NCBI GenBank assembly: GCA_964549615.1
Contig: CAZJVP010000038.1
Span: forward strand, 1 to 10,635
Source of the DNA: CAYVLA01 sp964549615 [NCBI: uncultured Thermococci archaeon]
Lineage (GTDB): Archaea; CAYQAE01; CAYVLA01
Length of the DNA: 10,635 nt
Reading direction: 5' to 3'
The notes under the pieces are model-generated. The model did not search any database. It was not told where the DNA came from and saw only the letters and a program-made list of their open reading frames with translations. Positions 5,650 through 10,635 of this stretch are shown here, one piece after another; position 1 is the first letter of the stretch; each line of letters opens with the position of its first letter. The position numbers were made by a program, and so were the translations under genes.

Positions 5650-6327
5650 TTGATCGCCGGAATAGTTCCCGTAAGCCCCCTGAGCGATGCGAAGACGAGG
5701 CTCCAGGCACCGGGTCTGTCCGAAGAGCGGAAGCGTGAGCTCGTCATCGCCATGTTGGAGACGGTCCTTGAGGCGATGGTGGGAAGCCGGCTGGATTCGA
5801 CATACGTCGTGACTTGCGATCCTAGGCTGCTCAGGCTGTCGGCGAGGGCGGGCGCAAGACCCGTTCGAGAGCCTGGCAGGTTGGGCGCGGACGGCGCGGT
5901 CAGCTATGCGACCAAGAGGGCGGTCCGCGACGGCGCCCAAGCCAGCTTGGTCATGTTGTCCGATGTTCCGCTCGTGACTCCAAGGGATGTGGATCGGATG
6001 ATCGACAGGGCACGCAGGGTCGAAAGGTGCGTTGTCGCGGCCAGATCGAATCGAGGAGGCACCAATGCGCTCTGCAGGGTTCCGGCCGAGGCGATACCGA
6101 CTCGGTATGGTGAGAACAGTTTTATGAACCATCGGGTGGAGGCCAGGAAGGCCGGGATACCCTTCTTTGAGTTTCGATGCGCGCGAATCGCGTTTGACGT
6201 GGACACGGTGAAGGATTTGAGGTTGCTGGCAAAGATGGACCGAGAATCAAAGAGGTATCCCTTCATTTCTGAAATGTTGGGGCCGACGAAGGGACGGGAA
6301 GGGAGACCATGGCGCGATCCAGAATAG
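5650..6327 (+). CDS. cofC: CofC, 2-phospho-L-lactate guanylyltransferase
   Basis: Activates 2-phospho-L-lactate (or phosphoenolpyruvate) with GTP during coenzyme F420 synthesis; the product is passed to CofD. The 225-residue protein matches family length (about 220). Visible motifs are the nucleotide loop IVPVSPLSDAKTRL (5-18, Lys15), LSDVPLVTPRD (103-113) with a metal-binding Asp, GGTNAL (136-141), YGENSFMNH (153-161), and FDVDTVKDL (182-190) near the C-terminus. Together these are diagnostic of CofC among small nucleotidyltransferases. The start is TTG at 5650, giving MIAGIVPVS; no ATG is available and family homology begins here. The start has no good ribosome-binding site and a short predicted leader. 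The 3' end overlaps the next gene by 19 nt. Whether the substrate is phospholactate or PEP cannot be told from sequence. Confidence 0.92.
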   Translation: MIAGIVPVSPLSDAKTRLQAPGLSEERKRELVIAMLETVLEAMVGSRLDSTYVVTCDPRLLRLSARAGARPVREPGRLGADGAVSYATKRAVRDGAQASLVMLSDVPLVTPRDVDRMIDRARRVERCVVAARSNRGGTNALCRVPAEAIPTRYGENSFMNHRVEARKAGIPFFEFRCARIAFDVDTVKDLRLLAKMDRESKRYPFISEMLGPTKGREGRPWRDPE

Positions 6328-6638
6328 TCATCGTCGAGGGCAAGACCTATCTTGTGCCCCGCAAGAAGTACAAGGTGGCGAGAAAGGGTTTCAGGAGCTC
6401 CGAGGAGACTTGGGCTCACATAATGCGGAACATCGAGGACTTCGGGATGCCCTTGGAGGAAGGTGGGCAGGAAGCGGCCAAGGAGGCCGAGGCACAATCC
6501 CAAGCGAGGGAGCGATCGTCCGAGGCCGGGAAGGCAAAGGGCTCCGCGAAGAAGCCGCCCGGGAAGCCAAAGAAAGCTCCAAGGGAGTCGGGCCCCGAGG
6601 GGGAAGGCGGGGCGCCTGGGGAAGCGAAGAAGGAGTAG
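6309..6638 (+). CDS. Small basic protein with low-complexity tail, unknown
   Basis: A 109-residue protein. The first ~50 residues (MARSRIVIVEGKTYLVPRKK onward, through NIEDFGMPLEEG) look ordered and contain a β-like start and a Trp-containing helix-like segment. Residues ~55-109 are disordered, made of Lys/Glu/Ala/Gly/Pro runs. No known domain is recognised. The ATG at 6309 has a purine-rich GGGAAGGGAG just upstream, the clearest ribosome-binding-like sequence on this strand. The gene overlaps the cofC end by 19 nt, so the two are probably co-transcribed and perhaps translationally coupled. It ends only 4 nt from the convergent membrane-protease gene. It may be nucleic-acid-binding because of its charge, but that is only a guess. 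The overlap and start signal support it as a real gene. Confidence 0.6.
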   Translation: MARSRIVIVEGKTYLVPRKKYKVARKGFRSSEETWAHIMRNIEDFGMPLEEGGQEAAKEAEAQSQARERSSEAGKAKGSAKKPPGKPKKAPRESGPEGEGGAPGEAKKE

Positions 6639-6642
6639 TCCG

Positions 6643-7188
6643 CTAGTGGAAGATCTTGACGAACGACATTAGGGAGAAGGCAAGCATGACCGCCAGCGAG
6701 AGCGCGAACGAAACGGCCCCCAAGCCGATCAGCGGCGTAATGAAGATCCCTGCGATCATCAGCGGAACCAAGTTGAAGGCCAGCTTCCCAGGGCTGAACG
6801 GTCCCAGCCAGCTTTGCACGTGGGCGAATTCGTGTCTTATGACGCTAGGATCATCAACAGCTATGATGCCCCAGCCGACGAACGAGTAGCCGGATATCTC
6901 CACGTAGTGGCGGTCCGCTTGGCCGTCCGGTTGCGGTTCAGACGTCGTGCGGCGAGAGCGCATCTCCCTGCTGCACACGTAGGGTGGGCCTTCTTCCCGG
7001 GGTTTCATAACAAGTGCAAGCGGCCTGCCATAGCAGATGGAAAGCACGCAGGCAAGGCACAAGGCCGGAAAGTAGATGATATGGGAAAGGCCCCAGGAAA
7101 CCTTTCGCGGAAGGTGAAACAGGAGCGGTCGAAAGGGCAGGTGTACGAGCTTGGGGCAGAAGCCCAAGTCGGTATGGGCTTGCTGCAA
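6643..7188 (-). CDS. Small membrane protein with HEFAH metallopeptidase motif
   Basis: About 181 residues. A hydrophobic segment at ~37-53 (IIYFPALCLACVLSI) is followed by a charged polar stretch (62-96), then VIRHEFAHVQSW (117-128), an HExxH zinc motif with His119, Glu120 and His123. Two more hydrophobic segments follow at ~138-157 and ~159-177. This layout fits a membrane-embedded zinc protease, but I cannot see a definite third zinc ligand and cannot name the peptidase family. The start is uncertain: all options are TTG. I chose 7188 because AGGAGGAG ends 10 nt upstream; TTG at 7221 would overlap the upstream gene by 26 nt, and TTG at 7167 is also possible. The gene lies 7 nt downstream of the Cdc48-N-like gene, probably in the same operon. 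The gene is well supported; activity is inferred. Confidence 0.72.
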   Translation of the reverse strand: MQQAHTDLGFCPKLVHLPFRPLLFHLPRKVSWGLSHIIYFPALCLACVLSICYGRPLALVMKPREEGPPYVCSREMRSRRTTSEPQPDGQADRHYVEISGYSFVGWGIIAVDDPSVIRHEFAHVQSWLGPFSPGKLAFNLVPLMIAGIFITPLIGLGAVSFALSLAVMLAFSLMSFVKIFH

Positions 7189-7195
7189 CTGGGGA

Positions 7196-7495
7196 CTACT
7201 CCTCCTCTTCGTCTTCCTCAAGGGGCGGCCCCGTGTATCTTGCGGCGGAGATCGTCTCGCCCCTCCTTATGCCGAACAGTTTCATCGTTCTAGCATCTAT
7301 GCCGACGAACTTGGTTGGCAGGTAGTCGTCCTCGACGGCCTTGACTAGCAGGGTCCCCCTCCGGCCGATGACTTCGATGATCCCGCCCGGCATTATCTCG
7401 AGTTTGTCGAGGTCCTCGCCGCGCATCTTGACGGTGTTTATCCAGTTGACGGGCATGGCGCTCAGCTCCACAACGCCTTCCTTCTTCTTCTCCAT
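7196..7495 (-). CDS. Free-standing Cdc48/VAT N-domain-like (double-psi β-barrel) small protein
   Basis: A 99-residue protein starting MEKKKEGVVELS. The core reads MRGEDLDKLEIMPGGIIEVI, then GRRGTLLVKAVEDDYLP, then FVGIDARTMKLFGIRRGETI, and ends in an acidic EEDEEEE tail. The order (D-x-x-LGL-like, PGD-IVEI-like, a β-strand, IDG-TR-like, GIxxGDxV-like) closely follows the N-terminal barrel of Cdc48/VAT ATPases, but there is no AAA domain and no second N-subdomain. An AbrB-like or other small β-barrel fold is the alternative. ATG at 7495 has GGGGAG 6 nt upstream and a strong TATA box about 35 nt upstream; extension to 7555 would run through that TATA box. It lies 56 nt after the aminotransferase and just before the HEFAH membrane protein. 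It may be an adaptor or substrate-binding module; this is inference. Confidence 0.75.
   Translation of the reverse strand: MEKKKEGVVELSAMPVNWINTVKMRGEDLDKLEIMPGGIIEVIGRRGTLLVKAVEDDYLPTKFVGIDARTMKLFGIRRGETISAARYTGPPLEEDEEEE
7199..7206 (-). promoter_or_regulatory. Shine-Dalgarno-like site of the HEFAH gene
   Basis: AGGAGGAG lies 10 nt before the TTG at 7188. It also encodes part of the Glu-rich tail of the upstream gene, so it may be coincidental, but it is the basis for choosing this start. Confidence 0.4.
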
Positions 7496-7526
7496 TTCTG
7501 GCTCCCCAATGGTAGTTGGGGTACCG

Positions 7527-7534
7527 GTATATAG
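7527..7534 (-). promoter_or_regulatory. TATA box of the Cdc48-N-like gene
   Basis: CTATATAC on the minus strand, in the 56-bp gap after the aminotransferase gene and about 35 nt before the ATG at 7495. It is one of the best TATA matches in the window. It suggests the Cdc48-N-like and HEFAH genes have their own promoter rather than depending only on read-through. Confidence 0.6.
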
Positions 7535-7551
7535 ATTTACCGAATCGAGAA

Positions 7552-8754
7552 TCAAGCCCGTCCTTGTGCGGTCAACGATCGGTCGATGGCGGAGAAGGCG
7601 TGGGAAAGCTGCCTCTTGGTTATGCAGAGAGGCGGGACCAGCCGGATGACCTGGCCGGCAGTGCGGTTGACGATGACGCCCTCCTGCAGGCAGTGCTCCA
7701 AGACTTTTTTGGCAACGTCCTCGGATGCCATTTCAAGTGCCAGCATTAGGCCAATTCCCCTAACGTCGCGCACCGAGTCCGGGTGGCGGCTGCGAAGCAT
7801 CCTCATCTTCTCAATGGCCCATCTGCCCAACTCTGTGGCTCGCTGAGGCAGGTTTTCTTGTTCCAAGACCTCCAGCGCAGCCATGGCCGCGGCGCAGGCC
7901 AGGGGGTTTCCCCCGAATGTTGAGGCATGGTCGCCCGGGCGCAGTTTGTCCATCACGTCCGATCTGGCTGCAACTGCGCCTATTGGCACGCCGCCGCCCA
8001 ACCCCTTTGCCATCGCGACGATATCGGGCGTGATTCCCATGGTCTGGCAGGCTAGAAACGCGCCGGTCCTTCCCATGCCGGTCTGTACCTCGTCGAATGC
8101 AAGGATAATGCCGGCCTCGGTGCAGAGTCTGCGGACTGCGGAAAGGTAGCCGGGGTTGGGCAGGATTATTCCTCCCTCCCCCTGGACCGGTTCTAGGATC
8201 ACTCCGCCGACGCTGTCGTCGATGGCCGACGCGATCTGGTCTTGATCGCCGTAGTCGACGAACCTAACCCCGGGAAGAAGGGGCTCGAAGGGCTCGCGAT
8301 ACTTGGACTGCCCGGTCACGGAGAGGGAACCCATGGTACGGCCGTGGAAGGAGCCCTTGGCGGCTAGGATCCCGGGCCTCCCCGAGGCCCTTCGGATGAG
8401 CTTCAGTGCCGCCTCAACCGCCTCGGTCCCGCTGTTGCAAAAGAAGACCTTGTCGAGCCCAGCGGGGAGCATGCCCACGAGCTTCTCCGCCAGCCTTGCC
8501 TGCGGTTCGTTGTAGTAAAGGTTGGAACAGTGCATGAGGCGGCCCGCCTGCCGGCGAAGGGCCCTCACCACCTTCGGGTGACAGTGGCCAACGTTGTTGA
8601 CGGCGATCCCCGCAACGCAGTCCAAGTACCTCCTTCCTTCCGAGTCCCAAACGGTCGCGCCCTTTCCCCGGACCAAGCAGATCTTGAGGCGGGTGTAAAC
8701 CCCGGCATGGTAGCGCGAGTCGAGCTCGAAGATTGTGTCTGCGAGCGAGGCCAT
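7552..8754 (-). CDS. Class-III PLP aminotransferase, ArgD/LysJ type
   Basis: A 400-residue fold-type-I PLP enzyme, probably acetylornithine or LysW-γ-lysine aminotransferase. Visible motifs: FFCNSGTEAVEAALK (104-118, PLP phosphate site), SFHGRTMGSLS (135-145), LEPVQGEGG (187-195), FDEVQTGMGRTG (220-231, Asp221 to the pyridine N), and MAKGLGGGVPIGA (248-260) with the PLP Lys250. HASTFGGNPLAC (276-287) and VIRLVPPL near the C-terminus are typical of ArgD/LysJ rather than GabT. In archaea this clade serves arginine and/or lysine synthesis; sequence alone does not decide which, so no symbol is given. No other arginine or lysine gene is in the window. It is not MfnC, which is a different aminotransferase class. 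The ATG at 8754 has no Shine-Dalgarno; an AT-rich element lies 27-33 nt upstream. It follows the methyltransferase gene by 31 nt. Confidence 0.93.
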   Translation of the reverse strand: MASLADTIFELDSRYHAGVYTRLKICLVRGKGATVWDSEGRRYLDCVAGIAVNNVGHCHPKVVRALRRQAGRLMHCSNLYYNEPQARLAEKLVGMLPAGLDKVFFCNSGTEAVEAALKLIRRASGRPGILAAKGSFHGRTMGSLSVTGQSKYREPFEPLLPGVRFVDYGDQDQIASAIDDSVGGVILEPVQGEGGIILPNPGYLSAVRRLCTEAGIILAFDEVQTGMGRTGAFLACQTMGITPDIVAMAKGLGGGVPIGAVAARSDVMDKLRPGDHASTFGGNPLACAAAMAALEVLEQENLPQRATELGRWAIEKMRMLRSRHPDSVRDVRGIGLMLALEMASEDVAKKVLEHCLQEGVIVNRTAGQVIRLVPPLCITKRQLSHAFSAIDRSLTAQGRA

Positions 8755-8777
8755 GGCTGTGGGTGGAGACGCGCTCT

Positions 8778-8790
8778 CAAAAATGCTATA
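8778..8790 (-). promoter_or_regulatory. Possible TATA element of the aminotransferase gene
   Basis: TATAGCATTTTTG on the minus strand, 24-36 nt upstream of the ATG at 8754 and overlapping the end of the methyltransferase gene. The position fits a leaderless start, but the match to a TATA box is only partial. Confidence 0.3.
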
Positions 8791-9361
8791 CAGGGCCGTT
8801 CCGTCGCTTTTCGAGGCACAGGGCGGTATCCTCGCCGCACGGGGCTGTTCTGATCTGGGATAGCCCGAGCGCGCGGAGGCCGCGGATTGTTACCTGCGCC
8901 TTGGTAGGGAAGCTAAGTGCTACTCTGCCACCGCCCTTAAGTACCCTCGAGAGCTCGGCCATCGCCGCACGTCGTCGAGGGATGTTCTGTATCACTGTGG
9001 CAGCAAGAACCCCGTCGAAGGATGCGTCCCGGAAGGGAAGCCTGGTGCAGTCCCCCAAGACGACACTGCCCTTCATCTTGCTGGGTCGGGCCGACAACAT
9101 TGCGAGGGAGAAATCAAGCCCTACGTAGGCCGCTCCACCCGCGTTTATGGGGTCGGCCGCGAGACAGGTCCCGCAGCCCCAATCGAGGATCTTCTGGCCG
9201 GACGCCAAGCCGAGCATGTCCAAGAGAACCGGATACTTGGATCTTTGCAGCTCGCTGTAGCGAGCGTCGTACCTCGAGGCGGTCTGGCTGTACCTTCGAC
9301 GGGTCTCTGAGGGTCCCAGCAACCGAAACCTCGGGTTTCCGTCGGGGCTTAAGACTCTCAT
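8786..9361 (-). CDS. Class I SAM-dependent methyltransferase, substrate unknown
   Basis: A 191-residue Rossmann-fold methyltransferase of the Methyltransf_11/25 type. Motif I is ILDWGCGTC (58-66), with Gly and Cys residues around the SAM loop. Asp83 in VGLDFS (80-85) is the expected ribose-binding acid. GDCTRLPF-DASFDGV (103-118) is the typical motif II-III region, and ELSRVLKGGGRVALSF (136-151) follows. An N-terminal segment with YSQTASRYDARY (24-35) is the usual entry helix of this group. The ATG at 9361 is chosen over a TTG at 9376 that would add five residues. It has no clear Shine-Dalgarno or nearby TATA box; the 228-nt gap upstream may contain a long leader. The substrate cannot be inferred: the downstream aminotransferase gives no clear clue. 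Confidence 0.88.
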   Translation of the reverse strand: MRVLSPDGNPRFRLLGPSETRRRYSQTASRYDARYSELQRSKYPVLLDMLGLASGQKILDWGCGTCLAADPINAGGAAYVGLDFSLAMLSARPSKMKGSVVLGDCTRLPFRDASFDGVLAATVIQNIPRRRAAMAELSRVLKGGGRVALSFPTKAQVTIRGLRALGLSQIRTAPCGEDTALCLEKRRNGPV

Positions 9362-9589
9362 GGCCGGTGCGTCCAACCCAACGCGGCGAGTGGGAGTGTG
9401 TTGGTGGGCAGTCTAGGCGTGAGCAAGTCAAGGCCGAGGTAGGCGTCTTCGGCCGGGAGATCTGTTATTTTGTGCAACAAGCAGTCTCAATTTGTCCTCT
9501 TACAGTACTAGATCGGGATAGATGTTTCTAAGGCTCGTGGGTGATTTGTAAACATTTATAAGGGAAACAGAGGGTTGCGGCCCCTGCCC
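9362..9589. other. Divergent intergenic region, methyltransferase / ABC permease
   Basis: The largest gap in the window. The right side holds the TATA box of the permease gene. The left ~100 bp contain no convincing minus-strand TATA box for the methyltransferase; the nearest AT-rich candidate is around 9464-9474, which would give a leader of about 80 nt. I see no open reading frame, tRNA or clear repeat here. Confidence 0.5.
9554..9561 (+). promoter_or_regulatory. TATA box of the ABC permease gene
   Basis: ATTTATAA preceded by GTAAAC, a good archaeal TATA box centred about 32 nt before the GTG at 9590. The implied transcription start is near 9583, which excludes an upstream in-frame TTG at 9575 as the start codon. 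Confidence 0.65.
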
Positions 9590-10635
9590 GTGGACTCTCT
9601 CAATCTTGCCATCAGGAACCTCCAGAGGCGCAAGCTCAGAACCGCCCTACTTATAGTCGTGATGACGATAGTGTGTGCGAACTTCATCCAACAGGTCAAC
9701 TTCTCCATAGGGCTTGAGGTAACCGGGGACATAGAGGAGGCCCAGGCCGAGTGGGAGCAGAGGGCGACGCACCTCACCTTCTTCGACGCCGACATCTACC
9801 CGGAAGGTAAGGCGAGTCCAAAGGTCACCATTCCCAGGGACGTCGCGCGCATTTCCAATGACCTGTACAACAAGGCGTTCGAGGCCGTCGACGCGGTGAA
9901 GGGGAAGGTGGCCCGGGAGGTTTGGCTCAGCTTCGGCAAGATCCAGATAACCAAGCCGGGCGAGTTTGAGACGTTCACCATACCTTCGGGCGACCAGTAC
10001 ATGGAGCTTATAGGCATGGACTCCCCCTACATCACGATCTTTCTCAACACGACGCCGAAGCTTCAACTTGCTACCTGTCCTTACTGTGACGGCGTCGGGT
10101 GTGAGAAGTGCGACTATACGGGGAAGTGGGGAAGGTATCCCCCTCCCGCCGGCGGCGGGATCGTGATCTCACAGTACTACATGCTCAGGGAGGACCTCAA
10201 CCTCTCCCTCTACTATGACAGCGTGGCAAAGAAGTGGGTAGGAACCAACGTCACGGTCTTCTACGACCTCGAGGGGGCAAAGAAGCTGGGCGAATATACC
10301 CTCTACGTCGGCTTAGGTCACACTCCGCCCACGCAGGGCATTCCCCTCCAGATAATCGGCGTCATTAGGTCCGAGCCCAATTTCGGTCTCATCTCCCTGA
10401 AGGACGCATGGACACTCAAAGGCATGGAGAAGGACCGTTGGTCCAGCTTCATGTACATAAGGATCCCCAAGGTGACGGACTTCGGAACGGTCAACAGCAA
10501 GCTTTCCCGTTACTACCCGCAGCACAACGTGTTCGTGTTGTACCCGGTGCTGAAGACGGTGACCGCCACCATCAACATACTGCAATGGGAGTTGCCGCTC
10601 GTCGCGGGGCTGGTCGCCCTGCTGATATTCCTCAA
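9590..10635 (+). CDS. ABC transporter permease (MacB/FtsX-like), partial, with extracellular CxxC motif
   Basis: The frame is open from the GTG at 9590 to the window edge, giving 348 residues of an incomplete protein. MDSLNLAIRNLQRRKLRTAL has the basic RNLxRRKxR segment before the first membrane helix (~18-36), typical of MacB/FtsX-type permeases. A large external domain (~40-335) follows, with VISQYYMLREDLNLSLYYD (192-210) and LQIIGVIRSEPNFGLISLKD (253-272), resembling the MacB periplasmic core. A second helix starts at ~334 (LPLVAGLVALLIFL) and is cut off. An unusual insert, CPYCDGVGCEKCDYTGKWG (163-181), carries Cys163, 166, 171 and 174 as two CxxC pairs. These permeases export lipids, peptides or drugs, or support lipoprotein release or cell division; the substrate is unknown. 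The partner ATPase is probably downstream, outside the window. Confidence 0.85.
   Translation, partial: MDSLNLAIRNLQRRKLRTALLIVVMTIVCANFIQQVNFSIGLEVTGDIEEAQAEWEQRATHLTFFDADIYPEGKASPKVTIPRDVARISNDLYNKAFEAVDAVKGKVAREVWLSFGKIQITKPGEFETFTIPSGDQYMELIGMDSPYITIFLNTTPKLQLATCPYCDGVGCEKCDYTGKWGRYPPPAGGGIVISQYYMLREDLNLSLYYDSVAKKWVGTNVTVFYDLEGAKKLGEYTLYVGLGHTPPTQGIPLQIIGVIRSEPNFGLISLKDAWTLKGMEKDRWSSFMYIRIPKVTDFGTVNSKLSRYYPQHNVFVLYPVLKTVTATINILQWELPLVAGLVALLIFL

Noticed and set aside
7552-8754. Aminotransferase as mfnC
   Set aside because: MfnC belongs to a different aminotransferase class; this protein has class-III ArgD/LysJ motifs such as HASTFGGNPLAC.
9575-9589. TTG at 9575 as the permease start
   Set aside because: It is in frame but only about 17 nt from the TATA centre, so it would lie upstream of the predicted transcription start.
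1-10635. CRISPR arrays, insertion sequences or attachment sites
   Set aside because: No regularly spaced direct repeats, transposase-like genes or terminal inverted repeats were noticed by eye.

Overview
The window looks like GC-rich archaeal chromosome. The strongest evidence is a run of methanofuran (MFR) biosynthesis genes, a cofC gene for coenzyme F420, an archaeal-type nucleotidyltransferase, and several TATA-like boxes about 27-35 nt upstream of start codons that often lack a Shine-Dalgarno sequence. MFR plus F420 points to C1 metabolism based on tetrahydromethanopterin (methanogen, methane oxidiser, Archaeoglobus-like, or an uncultivated archaeon with the archaeal Wood-Ljungdahl pathway). 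The sequence alone does not fix the lineage.

Left part (136-3804, minus strand) is a four-gene operon read right to left: mfnD (tyramine-glutamate ligase), mfnF (joins the furan unit to tyramine-glutamate), mfnE (kinase that makes the furan diphosphate) and mfnB (makes the furan phosphate). The genes overlap or sit 5 nt apart, and one start appears to be CTG. mfnA (tyrosine decarboxylase) and mfnC (aminotransferase) are not in the window. Diverging from mfnD across only 46 bp is a HisA-like TIM-barrel gene, probably tied to the same pathway.

Middle part (4605-6638): a minus-strand nucleotidyltransferase of unknown role diverges from cofC (2-phospho-L-lactate guanylyltransferase). cofC overlaps a small basic unknown gene.

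Right-middle part (6643-9361, minus strand) reads: SAM methyltransferase, class-III aminotransferase of the ArgD/LysJ type, a free-standing small protein resembling the Cdc48/VAT N-terminal barrel, and a small membrane protein with an HEFAH zinc-protease motif.

Right end (9590 onward, plus strand): a MacB/FtsX-like ABC transporter permease, cut by the window edge, whose external domain carries a compact four-cysteine DnaJ-like motif. The best candidates for new biology are this cysteine module, the HisA-like partner of the MFR operon, and the Cdc48-N-like/HExxH membrane protein pair.
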